The notes under the pieces: generated by a model
Databases searched by the model: none
What the model was told of the DNA's origin: nothing
Seen by the model: the letters and a program-made list of their open reading frames with translations, nothing else
Made by a program: the position numbers and the translations under genes
Origin: Olivibacter domesticus
GTDB lineage: Bacteria > Bacteroidota > Bacteroidia > Sphingobacteriales > Sphingobacteriaceae
Length of the DNA: 64,000 nucleotides
Reading direction: 5' to 3'
Assembly: GCF_900109575.1 (NCBI RefSeq)
Contig: NZ_FOAF01000008.1
Coordinates: 62,001 to 126,000 of the forward strand
Part shown: piece by piece, positions 1 to 7,476 of the stretch
How positions within the stretch are numbered: position 1 is the first letter of the stretch
Layout of the letters: each line of letters begins with the position of its first letter

Positions 1-60
1 TTAAAATTTTGGATGGCAAAGTTTGTTGAGATAGGTTTTTATTCCTACTTTGGCTCCATC

Positions 61-92
61 TTTGAAAAATATAGGCGGAACTGTTATGTTTA
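61..92 (+). promoter_or_regulatory. Bacteroidota-type promoter of the histone-like gene
   Basis: A TTTG at 61-64 is followed after exactly 20 bases by TATGTTTA at 85-92, close to the Bacteroidota consensus TTTG-N19-21-TAnnTTTG. Transcription would begin near position 99-100, leaving a leader of about 30 bases before the ATG at 129. The match is seen in the sequence; promoter activity is inferred. Confidence 0.6.
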
Positions 93-128
93 GTTCCGTA
101 AAGCGTTAACCTTTAATTTTTAAACAAA

Positions 129-305
129 ATGGAAAAATTTAATGAATTAAAAGAATTGCTGGCTTCAGCAGAACAAGATGCAGTAGCATTTTACGAAAAG
201 GGAAATAAAGCAGCTGGTACTCGACTTCGCAATGCTTTACAACAAACTAAAAATTTGGCACAAGATATTCGTAATCACGTAACAGAGATTAAGAATAAAA
301 AATAA
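129..305 (+). CDS. Histone H1-like (Hc1 family) nucleoid protein, 58 aa
   Basis: This short frame encodes 58 residues beginning MEKFNELKELLASAEQDA and ending in a lysine-rich tail (EIKNKK). It matches my recollection of the small Bacteroidota Hc1/histone H1-like proteins, which share an N-terminal acidic helix, a central GNKAAGTRLRNALQQ segment and a basic C-terminus. Such proteins are expected to bind DNA and help compact the nucleoid. It is shorter than chlamydial Hc1 and lacks the long lysine/alanine tail. The start is the only ATG in frame and lies about 30 bases after a good promoter. A strong terminator hairpin follows at 331-372. The family call is fairly firm; the DNA-binding role is inferred. 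Confidence 0.85.
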   Translation: MEKFNELKELLASAEQDAVAFYEKGNKAAGTRLRNALQQTKNLAQDIRNHVTEIKNKK

Positions 306-330
306 TAAGCTATAAAAATATAGGATTTTG

Positions 331-372
331 AAAAAGAGGTTGTATCATCGATAAAATGATCAACCTCTTTTT
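331..372. terminator. Bidirectional rho-independent terminator
   Basis: AAAAAGAGGTTG at 331-342 pairs perfectly with CAACCTCTTTTT at 361-372, and ATCAT/ATGAT extends the stem inside. It has a T run on the plus strand and an A run on the other side, so it can end both the histone-like gene and the convergent heme oxygenase gene. Confidence 0.85.
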
Positions 373-391
373 GTACTGAGTATGTGGTAGT

Positions 392-958
392 CTAGTTGTT
401 TGGTACTTCTTCTTGTTCGAATACTTTACCAAATTGCTCGAACGTGTTTCCTGCGGCATTGATCGCTAGCGCCTCTTCTCCCTCACTACTTGCGTTTTTA
501 TTTAGAACCTCAATGAACAAAGCCCATTTTTGTCCTGTTCCCTCACCATAACCAGAAAAAAAGGAAATGCCTTTAGTAATACCTAATTTTTCAAGCATCT
601 TCACAATAATGCTTCCCCCCATAATTGATCCCTCCAATACATAAAGGGCACCAAGCGCTTCCTGGATATTGCCAATAGCTGGAGCATGTGCTTCCGGTGA
701 ATCGTCGATAGTTCCTTTTAATGCTTCGATGTCATTTCTGAGATAAGAAGAATTTCTCCTATCGCCATAATCTGGTAAAACCTCTTTGGTAATATATGGT
801 TTAATAGCTTTTTCTACCGCATTGAAATAGGCATAGAAGTATTTAAGAAAATCTGCATAATCGCCTTCATTTTTTATAGCTTTTAATTTCCTGACAACAA
901 CTCCCTCCAATTGTTGATGAGGTGCTTTAGTTGCTTCTTTTATTTTTGTACTTAACAT
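392..958 (-). CDS. Biliverdin-producing heme oxygenase family protein
   Basis: The 188-residue protein has the expected features of a soluble bacterial heme oxygenase. His14 in the N-terminal helix (ATKAPHQQLE) is the probable proximal heme ligand, and residues 103-116 (GALYVLEGSIMGGS) form the glycine-rich distal helix that kinks over the heme. It would cleave heme to biliverdin, CO and free iron in the cytoplasm, using an electron donor not encoded nearby. The gene stands alone and ends at a bidirectional terminator. About 150 bases upstream lies a direct-repeat operator almost identical in layout to that before the TonB heme receptor at 10750, which ties it to the heme uptake genes. The related BphO-type proteins feed bacteriophytochromes, but no phytochrome is visible here. 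Confidence 0.88.
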   Translation of the reverse strand: MLSTKIKEATKAPHQQLEGVVVRKLKAIKNEGDYADFLKYFYAYFNAVEKAIKPYITKEVLPDYGDRRNSSYLRNDIEALKGTIDDSPEAHAPAIGNIQEALGALYVLEGSIMGGSIIVKMLEKLGITKGISFFSGYGEGTGQKWALFIEVLNKNASSEGEEALAINAAGNTFEQFGKVFEQEEVPNN

Positions 959-965
959 ATTCTTA

Positions 966-999
966 TTTGTTATTCGTTATTGTTTGTTATTCGTTATTC
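966..999. repeat. 17-bp tandem direct repeat upstream of heme oxygenase
   Basis: TTTGTTATTCGTTATTG at 966-982 is repeated immediately at 983-999 with only the last base changed. It lies in the 5' leader of the heme oxygenase gene, 8 bases from its start codon. I see no coding or hairpin potential; it may be slippage-prone leader DNA. Confidence 0.6.
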
Positions 1000-1105
1000 T
1001 CCGGCATGCTGCGCGGAATTGAGTAGCTGTCTATACATCTTTTTATTCCTTATTCCGTAGTCACCACTAAATTTTGGTGTCACTATTTTAAACGGTCAAC
1101 CCTAA

Positions 1106-1168
1106 CAAAGATTGCAAAATTTGAAGCAAAAGTTGTATGCAATCCGCTTAATTTTGTATCAATTTCGC
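1106..1168 (-). promoter_or_regulatory. Putative AraC direct-repeat operator and -7 box for heme oxygenase
   Basis: Two half-sites, TTGTATGCAATCCGC (1133-1147) and TTGTATCAATTTCGC (1154-1168), are spaced 21 bp start to start, two helical turns. Facing the heme oxygenase gene, a box reading AATCTTTG on the minus strand (1106-1113) resembles the Bacteroidota -7 element and lies 20 bases from the proximal half-site. The same arrangement occurs upstream of the heme receptor. AraC-family activators typically bind such phased direct repeats; the AraC gene at 13671 is the obvious candidate. Binding is inferred. Confidence 0.55.
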
Positions 1169-1229
1169 TGGCTTATAATGAATGGAATAAGCAAACTTTA
1201 ATTAAAAAGAGTTCTCAATGGAGTCTATT

Positions 1230-1780
1230 TTTAGTATAATCCCAACAGACTTTATTGTAAACCTAAGCAGCTTTGGGGTAAATCCGACTGTTTTTAATGT
1301 CAACCCAATTGGCATTACGCCAAATCGGGTTGACATTGTTGCAAACCCAACAGGCTTCGTTGTAAACCCAACCGTCTTTAATGTCAACCCAACCGGCATT
1401 GTGCCAAATCGGGTTGACATCGTTGCAAGCCCAACATACTTTGTTGCAAACCCAACCGTCTTTAAGGTCAACCCAACCAGCATTGTTTCAAATCAGGTTG
1501 ACATTGTTGCAAACCCAACATACTTCGTTACAAACCCAACCGTCTTTAATGTCAATCCAATCGGCATTGCGTCAAATCGGGTTGTCCTTGTTGCAAACCC
1601 AACAGACTTCATTGTAAACCTAAGCGTCTTTAAGGTCAACCCAACCGGCATTGTTTCAAATCAGGTTGCCCTTGTTGTAACACCAACAGACTTCGTTGTA
1701 AACCTAACTATCTTTGGGGTAAATCCAACCGGCATCGTAGCAGATCCAATTGTCTTTATACTAAATATAACCGTCTCCCA
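1230..1780. repeat. Helically phased tandem array: 84-bp units of four 21-bp subunits with embedded palindromes
   Basis: Degenerate 21-bp subunits fill this stretch and group into 84-bp higher-order units. Each unit contains a 42-bp near-palindrome with arms like AATGTCAACCC and GGGTTGACATT; the cores start at 1296, 1380, 1464, 1548 and 1632, exactly 84 bp apart, with a decayed version at 1716. The fourth subunit is thus roughly an inverted copy of the third. Because 21 is a multiple of three, long open frames appear on both strands (for example 1218-1790 on plus, with seven-residue repeats like PTVFNVN, and 1202-1483 on minus, with VGLTLKT-like repeats). I cannot tell whether either is translated, so I annotate a repeat rather than a gene. 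There is no spacer diversity as in CRISPR. Confidence 0.85.
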
Positions 1781-1790
1781 GCGGACTTAA

Positions 1791-2054
1791 TTTACTTTGT
1801 TATAAATCCGTTCGTTCTTATTATAACTGCATCAATCTACAATATGACCCGTCCATGCTTATCCACCAACTGGTGGATTAATCACATAGGTAAATATGGA
1901 TTTATTCACGGATTTTAAATATTCAATTGTGTTCATGATCCCTTCGGGGTTTAAACATGGTAAGTCCCTCTGACCGATAGATAAAAGCTATTTATTAGTG
2001 TATATTGAAAGGGATTGAATTTACTTCAATGTTGTACAGGAAAAAATGTGCTGA
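1791..2054. other. Intergenic stretch with an 18-bp palindrome
   Basis: No gene is evident. ATCCACCA at 1861-1868 and TGGTGGAT at 1871-1878 form a perfect 8-bp inverted repeat with two central bases, and CCCTTCGGGG near 1941 is a small hairpin. This is downstream of the minus-strand Fur-like gene, so either could act in transcript ending or as a protein site. Confidence 0.4.
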
Positions 2055-2351
2055 TTAATTTTCCGTCTCGTTACTATTCAGCCTATAACACACGTCCATG
2101 ACCTGTTTGTGTCCTTCTTTCATTACCAATCCGATCTCAATAAACAACCTCATATTAGTGTACACCGTTGCCCAGGAAATCCCATGACTTAGACGTAAAT
2201 CCATCCAAAAGGCCTCAATATTTTTAATTTTTCTTTGCTCACACAGTGCCTCAATCAATACCTTCCGTTGTGAACTGATTATATGCCCTCTATTTGTCAA
2301 GGTCTTATAGATTTTTTCACACTGTTGTTTTGTTTTTGTGGATTGTTTCAT
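2055..2351 (-). CDS. Truncated Fur-family regulator (winged-helix domain only), 98 aa
   Basis: The protein reads as the N-terminal winged helix of a ferric uptake regulator: CEKIYKTLTNRGHIISSQRK is followed by an ISWATVYTNMRLFIEIGLV recognition region, equivalent to the Fur segment S.aTVYrtL..l...Glv. A full Fur protein has about 140-160 residues. Here the frame stops soon after the wing, so the HHDH metal site, the C-terminal CxxC motifs and most of the dimerisation domain are absent. It could bind DNA without metal sensing, or interfere with full-length Fur. It follows the S41 protease gene by 29 bases on the same strand and is probably the last gene of the heme receptor run. The family call is moderately firm and the function is inferred. 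Confidence 0.72.
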   Translation of the reverse strand: MKQSTKTKQQCEKIYKTLTNRGHIISSQRKVLIEALCEQRKIKNIEAFWMDLRLSHGISWATVYTNMRLFIEIGLVMKEGHKQVMDVCYRLNSNETEN

Positions 2352-2380
2352 AAAATGGTTGTTTCGGTTAGTTATAAACG

Positions 2381-3679
2381 TTATTTTAATTTGAATCGCT
2401 GTTTATATATTGGCGCGTAATTCTCAGGGGGGAGCTTCTGTGTTATAGGCGAAGCTTGTTTGTCTGTATACCCTTGATAGTTATATACAGAAGATAGGTC
2501 TCTTGAAAAATTGTTTGAAAAGGAAGTGTTTTTTATTGCCGTAAGTGCCGTATGCAAACCAGCCTCCTCTAGGTTACCCAACGAAGCATGTGCAGAAAGA
2601 GCTTGTTCCACATCTGGCTGCATACCGTCAAAATAATCACACCAACCTGTCGCATTTTGTAAAGTAAAACTGCTGAGATAAAGTGTATAGTTATCAATAT
2701 GGATACCAAAGAAACCTACCGGTTTACCATATGTTTTTTCGCCGATCAACTGTACATTAAGATAGGGTTTTAAGCTGCTTATCAATAATTCGCTGGCAGA
2801 GGCAGTATTACCCGAAACAATAAAATAAACTGTTTGTATAGATGTTAGATCACCGGCTTTGATAAAGCGATTCGTATTAGCACTTTTGCTGAAATCTACA
2901 TCGGCCATAGTGGCCAACCGTCCTTTATAAGTTACTGTATTACCATTTGTGTTGCGATACAATTGGTTTTTCAATATTGTTGCCTTTCCATTTTGCATAA
3001 GGCTATTGAATTGTTCGCTATACATTACTTTACCCGTTAAGTTGACTGGGACAATCAAGTTGGCCAAATATTCAGCGGTCTCTACGTAACCGCCACCATT
3101 GGATCGAAGGTCAATAATGATATTTGTAATCTCTTCGGCAGCAAAAGACACAAAAATACCATCTAACTGTTCTTTGCAGCTAACAAGCGTAGGAAAAGAT
3201 GTGAGGGCTATATAGCCTACTTTTTTATTATCTATTTCGATTATTTTATATACTGGTATAACATCAGAAGAAATGCCTGAAATTGCAGCAATACTGGTTG
3301 CACTCCTATTGGTATTTCCTTGGTCCAAATAAGAATATTTAGGCCTACCCACATATAAAGGCAATTCATAAGAACTGCCTGTTTGCGGGTTGCTATTCAT
3401 CTGCGAAATATCATACAGCTCGGTTTTATAAGCCGTCAGCTCGGGGTTGATTGTTCCATAACGGCTCCGTGGATCGAAATCGGCGTAGCTTGGCAAGACT
3501 TCGTTCCATAGATAGACTTGCTTTGCATAGAGAAAAATAGAGTCTAAAGTGAACTCCATACGGGTGCCTGTGATAGGAGAAGCTAAGTCATCTATTAGCA
3601 CTTGTTTTTCCTTTTTGCAGGAAACAGCAAGAAGTAATGAGATATATAGCAAATATATGGCAGCTTTATTTACTTTCAT
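2381..3679 (-). CDS. S41 family (C-terminal-processing-type) peptidase lipoprotein
   Basis: A lipoprotein signal ends at Cys21 (LLLAVSCKKEK), placing the 432-residue protein in an outer or inner membrane leaflet. Residues about 150-330 form the S41 catalytic core, including IIIDLRSNGGG (187-197), TASASELL with the probable nucleophile Ser294, and GEKTYGKPVG with the general base Lys319. The 25-residue Ser-Lys spacing equals that of E. coli Prc. I see only a weak or no PDZ domain, so substrates may be selected by the N-terminal region. It lies between a DUF5018-like lipoprotein and the mini-Fur gene at the end of the heme locus. A role in trimming or opening heme-carrying proteins is possible but purely inferred; many Bacteroidota S41 lipoproteins have unknown substrates. 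Confidence 0.85.
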   Translation of the reverse strand: MKVNKAAIYLLYISLLLAVSCKKEKQVLIDDLASPITGTRMEFTLDSIFLYAKQVYLWNEVLPSYADFDPRSRYGTINPELTAYKTELYDISQMNSNPQTGSSYELPLYVGRPKYSYLDQGNTNRSATSIAAISGISSDVIPVYKIIEIDNKKVGYIALTSFPTLVSCKEQLDGIFVSFAAEEITNIIIDLRSNGGGYVETAEYLANLIVPVNLTGKVMYSEQFNSLMQNGKATILKNQLYRNTNGNTVTYKGRLATMADVDFSKSANTNRFIKAGDLTSIQTVYFIVSGNTASASELLISSLKPYLNVQLIGEKTYGKPVGFFGIHIDNYTLYLSSFTLQNATGWCDYFDGMQPDVEQALSAHASLGNLEEAGLHTALTAIKNTSFSNNFSRDLSSVYNYQGYTDKQASPITQKLPPENYAPIYKQRFKLK

Positions 3680-3723
3680 TATATGGTCTTAGCTTATGCC
3701 TTGGCATCCAATATATTCACTCA

Positions 3724-4722
3724 TTAATCCACAATACGAGTAGTATAAGGAGCGGTATAATTTTGCGAGAATTTCGAAGCCCTCGCGCCTGTGCTTAATC
3801 GTTTTCCATAGATAACAAGGCGGGTAATACTTCCGGCAGGTACGTCGTTACCCAATTGATAAGTTAACTTTGTATCCGTTGCACGCGCGAGCGGTGCCTG
3901 ATAAGTCACCGTCGTACTTGCTTCAGCAGGCAGTATCGTCAGTTGTACATAATAATCTTCGTAAGAGAAATATTGCTTATCGATAGGGGAGGCGTCATAC
4001 GTAAAACTAATAATAGACCCTTTTTGAATAGTTGTGTTCTCCTGATCAAGACTATATCCGATATTGGAAAGCCCTGTACTACTTAATGATGCTTTAAAAG
4101 GACCGTAGTTGAAACGTTGGCTTCCCGAAATTAGCTGAACCTCATATTCTTCATCTAACAACACAGAACCATCAATTGGAACCAAAGCACTAATATAGAC
4201 TGAGCTCAGTGCTTCTTTGCTTTCCAACTTTGTAGGTATAAGTCGTTGTTCCTTATCGATCAGATTAACCTTTATTCGATTTGTATCTGTGCTGAAATAT
4301 TGGCCTCTTATCCGTATTGTACTACCTAATGTTATAAAAGAAGGAGGAGTTGTCACAGTAGCCGATGGTTGATTGGAGGCCACTTTAAGATAGTATGCCT
4401 TCGTGTGGCCGTTTTCCGAAACCACTGTATAAGCAAGTCCCGAGGTGAAGGGCGTTTTCTCTCCTGAGGCCGGGCTTATTGTGGCATTCTTAGAAATAAT
4501 GATGTTTGGACTAATACTGTCGGGTATCACCTGTAGAGGAGGCCAGTACAGCCAGATACTATCATTCACTAAGGCGGCCTTCAAGGTATTGCCTTCCTGA
4601 TCTAAGATCGTAAATTCTTCAATATCGTTATAAGGATAGTCTGCATATTCCTTTTTGCAAGAGCTGAAAGTCGTCATGACTAACGCAACCAGGCAACAGC
4701 CAATAAATGTTGAAAAACGCAT
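3724..4722 (-). CDS. Lipoprotein with DUF5018-like N-terminal domain and IPT/TIG-like region
   Basis: The 332-residue precursor has a lipoprotein signal (LVMTTFSSCKKEY). Next comes a domain of the type often seen at the start of Bacteroidota surface lipoproteins: an IEEFTILDQEG strand, PDSISPNIIISKNATISP, and a SGLAYTVVSENGHTKAYYL close, all typical of DUF5018/DUF4971-like beta-sandwiches. A segment starting PPSFITLGSTIRIRGQYF resembles an IPT/TIG immunoglobulin-like fold. No catalytic motif is visible. It probably sits on the cell surface as a binding or scaffold partner of the heme receptor. Between it and the preceding gene lies a GC-rich hairpin pair, so its transcription may be partly uncoupled from the genes above. 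Confidence 0.7.
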   Translation of the reverse strand: MRFSTFIGCCLVALVMTTFSSCKKEYADYPYNDIEEFTILDQEGNTLKAALVNDSIWLYWPPLQVIPDSISPNIIISKNATISPASGEKTPFTSGLAYTVVSENGHTKAYYLKVASNQPSATVTTPPSFITLGSTIRIRGQYFSTDTNRIKVNLIDKEQRLIPTKLESKEALSSVYISALVPIDGSVLLDEEYEVQLISGSQRFNYGPFKASLSSTGLSNIGYSLDQENTTIQKGSIISFTYDASPIDKQYFSYEDYYVQLTILPAEASTTVTYQAPLARATDTKLTYQLGNDVPAGSITRLVIYGKRLSTGARASKFSQNYTAPYTTRIVD

Positions 4723-4808
4723 TGTAGGTTATTCTAATTTGTTAATGAATATTATCAAGGGTTTAAGCACCTTGAAATGTCTTTAAATAATGTACCTTTG
4801 TAGAAAAT

Positions 4809-4882
4809 GAACAGCCCGGCCGGCATCTTCACATGGGACGGACTGTTCGGGTAAAGTCCCGTGGCATCTAAAATGCTGCGGG
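4809..4882. other. Two GC-rich hairpins in the heme lipoprotein run
   Basis: GAACAG (4809-4814) pairs with CTGTTC (4843-4848) around an imperfect inner helix. TCCCG-TG-GCAT (4857-4867) pairs with ATGC-TG-CGGGA (4873-4883) around a CTAAA loop. The GC content contrasts sharply with the AT-rich flanks. On the minus strand these could form an intercistronic terminator or processing site after the gene at 4917. The second hairpin keeps G-U pairs only if the plus strand is transcribed. A small RNA is therefore possible but unproven. Confidence 0.45.
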
Positions 4883-4916
4883 ATAAGAGCCTAAAGTATT
4901 ATTACCTGTTTTTTAA

Positions 4917-5519
4917 CTATTCTACTATTCCATAATTAAAAGTATATACACCGCGATTGTTCGTTGCAGTGCCTTCACCCACAGCATTAGTTGCCTGAAA
5001 AGCATACGTAGTAGTACCATTGCTCGCAAATAATACTACATTATTTACTTTTTCCACAACATGGGTAGTTTCATTATAGCCCCACCAACCATTTGGCGTA
5101 GATGTAGTACTCGTGTTTCTTCCTAAAGAAGATACTGTTGTAGCGGCATTGTAATGAGATAAATCGATGTCGGCTAAATCACCAGTGTAATTTGGTAGAT
5201 ACTTAAGTGTATAACCCGAGGCCGGAAATATAGTCGAATTATTTGTGCTAGTGAAACGTACATGCCAGGTACCGGTTCCAGTGGTATTGGTTGCGCCTGT
5301 AGATAAATTCAAATATACAGTACCAAAAACTGCCGGACCAGAAGCAGGATTGCCATAGTTACCGGTAACCACCACTGAGTTGACCGGATCAACAACAGCC
5401 GTCTCGTTATTAAGACTTAAATTTGCTGCATCGTCATTTTTTTTATCGCAAGAGACGATAAAAAAAGTTAATACGAGGAAGGCGATCCCCTTAGTCAAAT
5501 TGTTTATTGTTTTTTTCAT
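4917..5519 (-). CDS. Divergent HmuY-like lipoprotein
   Basis: This 200-residue lipoprotein (signal ending FFIVSCDKK) shows the skeleton of an HmuY protein in weakened form. WHVRFTSTNNSTIFPASG (residues about 84-101) aligns with the HmuY WDIaFTGtYNs segment, and GWWGYNETTHVV followed by VVLFASNGTTTYAFQ corresponds to the GWYxYnxxTHvv...vRtadGkYaKl end of the family. HmuY proteins capture heme outside the cell and pass it to the TonB receptor. The methionine or histidine heme ligands cannot be assigned with confidence, so it may have changed ligand. It is third among the putative heme-binding lipoproteins here. The call rests on motif order and context, not a search. Confidence 0.55.
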   Translation of the reverse strand: MKKTINNLTKGIAFLVLTFFIVSCDKKNDDAANLSLNNETAVVDPVNSVVVTGNYGNPASGPAVFGTVYLNLSTGATNTTGTGTWHVRFTSTNNSTIFPASGYTLKYLPNYTGDLADIDLSHYNAATTVSSLGRNTSTTSTPNGWWGYNETTHVVEKVNNVVLFASNGTTTYAFQATNAVGEGTATNNRGVYTFNYGIVE

Positions 5520-5596
5520 TCTTTCTTATTTTTATGATTTGTTGTTTGTTCATCTTTAGGCTCCTATTTCTTTATTGGATGAACCATTATTTTTAT

Positions 5597-6607
5597 TTAT
5601 TGACTTGTAATAGTAAGTGGCACATCTACTTTTAATTCCGGCCAATCACCAAATTGGAAAGTAAATGGAACCCCTTCGTATGCTCCCACTGGGAAATCTT
5701 GAGGCACTTTCAATACTAAATTTGCTCTTGTAGAACCATCTTGGATAGCGAAATCATAAGTTTTACCGTTGAGAAGAGCGGTAACTGATTGAGGATTAAT
5801 GAATAGTAGTTGCGGGCTGCTATTTGGAAGAAAGCTGATCTCTCCACCCTGTATAGCTACTTTAGGGCTCCAGATAGGTGCCAATAGCGGCTCTAAGTAT
5901 ACAACATGTAATGGAACTGGTGTCAATTCTTTATGGCCCAAAAATCCAATTTCAATATCATAGTATCCGCTATCGGCTTCTGTTGGAATGGTTATACCAT
6001 ACAAATAGTAATCCCGTATAAAAGGTAGGGACGAGCCAGTTGAGGGTTCTATACCAGTAGAAGATAGGTTTGGCCTCAAGGTGTCCCCAGTAGTTCTGTG
6101 AATCATTGCAAAATTAAGTGTAGCAATGCTTGTAGATTGAAAATTACCATACAGGAAAGAAAAGGGCATCCCAGAATTATTTACACCCAGCAGATCACCA
6201 GGAGCCCCGGTAGGTAATTCATCCGACCACACTAAAGAAAGATCTGGAGTATTTTGCTGTGTAATAATTAGTTTATAAGTCCGCCTACTGCCGTCCGCGG
6301 CACGTACTGCATAGGTTTGAGATTCATTGTCCAATTCCACCGGGAGCATTTCGGTTTCCAAAATGGCACCTGACTCAACGGTAATTTCTGGCTGAATAAC
6401 GACCATATTCAGATAGAAAGGTACATATACAGTAATCGTATTTTCGATATTGTTAACGGCTCCATATATGAAAGTGTCTTGTAAGTTTACCACCTTGTAT
6501 TCAGTTATTCTATTCTGCGGCACAGCCTCGAAAGGCTCTGTTTTCGTACATGCCCAAAAACTTATGGCCACCAGCCATAACAACATGAATAGGCTTTTAT
6601 TTTTCAT
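5597..6607 (-). CDS. Surface lipoprotein with DUF5018-like domain
   Basis: A 336-residue lipoprotein with its lipobox at AISFWACTK. The first 130 residues (ITEYKVVNLQD, VIQPEITVESGAILETE, SQTYAVRAADGSRRTYKLII) follow the same DUF5018/DUF4971-like beta-sandwich plan as the lipoprotein at 3724. The rest is beta-rich without recognisable catalytic residues, ending in a domain like VLKVPQDFPVGAYEGVPFTF. It is 17 bases downstream of an hmuY gene, so almost certainly co-transcribed. I infer a surface accessory or hemoprotein-binding role; nothing in the sequence shows heme contact directly. Confidence 0.65.
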   Translation of the reverse strand: MKNKSLFMLLWLVAISFWACTKTEPFEAVPQNRITEYKVVNLQDTFIYGAVNNIENTITVYVPFYLNMVVIQPEITVESGAILETEMLPVELDNESQTYAVRAADGSRRTYKLIITQQNTPDLSLVWSDELPTGAPGDLLGVNNSGMPFSFLYGNFQSTSIATLNFAMIHRTTGDTLRPNLSSTGIEPSTGSSLPFIRDYYLYGITIPTEADSGYYDIEIGFLGHKELTPVPLHVVYLEPLLAPIWSPKVAIQGGEISFLPNSSPQLLFINPQSVTALLNGKTYDFAIQDGSTRANLVLKVPQDFPVGAYEGVPFTFQFGDWPELKVDVPLTITSQ

Positions 6608-6624
6608 GATCGTAAGTGTAGATT

Positions 6625-7437
6625 TTATTTAATTTCAAATTTGGTACTACCCGCGGGTACAATTACATATTCGAACGTGAAGAACATGTGCGGTGTGTCT
6701 CTAAACATCTGATCACGGTTGAATGTATCCTTATAGCACGAGATCATTTTAATCTTTGCGTAATCTCCTTTTGCCGTACGCGCAATAATTGTGCGTCCCG
6801 AAATTTCCTTAGTAGTTCCATTAGCTTTTATGCTAATAGGCTCTCCTATGGCATAAGCAACATGCTTTTTCTCTTCACTTCCATCTCCTACCAGCGTGCC
6901 TCCAAAATCATAGAGGTACCAGCCTATTCCTTCGCCAAAAGCGCCATTAATGTCTGTGCCAAACACTCCCGCACCATTTTTAAACTCACTATCCACCGGC
7001 ACATCGACTACTTCATCAAAGCTCTTTTCTACAATCATAACTCCTCCTTTTCCTGGGCCTTGAAATCCTAAGTTCGTTGCATCTGTATTATTGTTCCCAC
7101 CAAAGAAACTGTTATAAAGTCCTGTTAAAGAAATATCCCAAAAGGTCGTTTTGGCGTAACTAAGCGGTTGTTCCTTTTTATATTCTAAACTGAATAGAAC
7201 GGCTGTTTTTGCTTCGGTCGGATTTTCATCATCTGTCTCTACCGCCAAATTCTCTACCCTTTGTAAGGTGTAATAGGGTACTGTAGCGCCTGTTTCCTCA
7301 GGCACTTCTTCTTCTGGCTGCGGATCATTTTTTTTATCCGAGCATGCTGTGACTAAGTTTAGCAGCATCCAGCTACATAGTAGTACGCGAACTATTGAGG
7401 AAATTGTACCCTTTGATTGATTGCTTTTAACATTCAT
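6625..7437 (-). CDS. hmuY: HmuY family heme-binding lipoprotein (first copy)
   Basis: The 270-residue lipoprotein (lipobox NLVTACSDK) carries the full HmuY pattern. FWDISLTGLYNSFFGGNN is followed by GKGGVMIVEKSFDEVVDVP, GWYLYDFGG, GRTIIARTAKGDYAKIKMISCY and a closing FFTFEYVI. HmuY hemophores bind heme in a beta-sandwich and hand it to the partner TonB receptor. The long acidic linker after the lipid anchor (PQPEEEVPEETG) suggests display on the cell surface. It lies 39 bases after the second HmuY gene, in the receptor run. Having two complete paralogues side by side suggests different affinities, ligands or hemoprotein sources. Confidence 0.88.
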   Translation of the reverse strand: MNVKSNQSKGTISSIVRVLLCSWMLLNLVTACSDKKNDPQPEEEVPEETGATVPYYTLQRVENLAVETDDENPTEAKTAVLFSLEYKKEQPLSYAKTTFWDISLTGLYNSFFGGNNNTDATNLGFQGPGKGGVMIVEKSFDEVVDVPVDSEFKNGAGVFGTDINGAFGEGIGWYLYDFGGTLVGDGSEEKKHVAYAIGEPISIKANGTTKEISGRTIIARTAKGDYAKIKMISCYKDTFNRDQMFRDTPHMFFTFEYVIVPAGSTKFEIK

Positions 7438-7476
7438 TTTGTATATTGTATAAGGTGATTAAATTCAATATTTCTA

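Noticed and set aside
1-111. Minus-strand open stretch of about 35 codons ending at base 1
   Set aside because: No start codon, overlaps the histone-like promoter, no family resemblance.
1230-1780. CRISPR array
   Set aside because: Units are contiguous and similar throughout; there are no unique spacers and no cas genes.
1218-1790. Plus-strand protein with seven-residue repeats (and minus-strand counterpart)
   Set aside because: Open frames on both strands follow from the 21-bp period. No signal, start context or known fold supports either, so I list the DNA repeat only.
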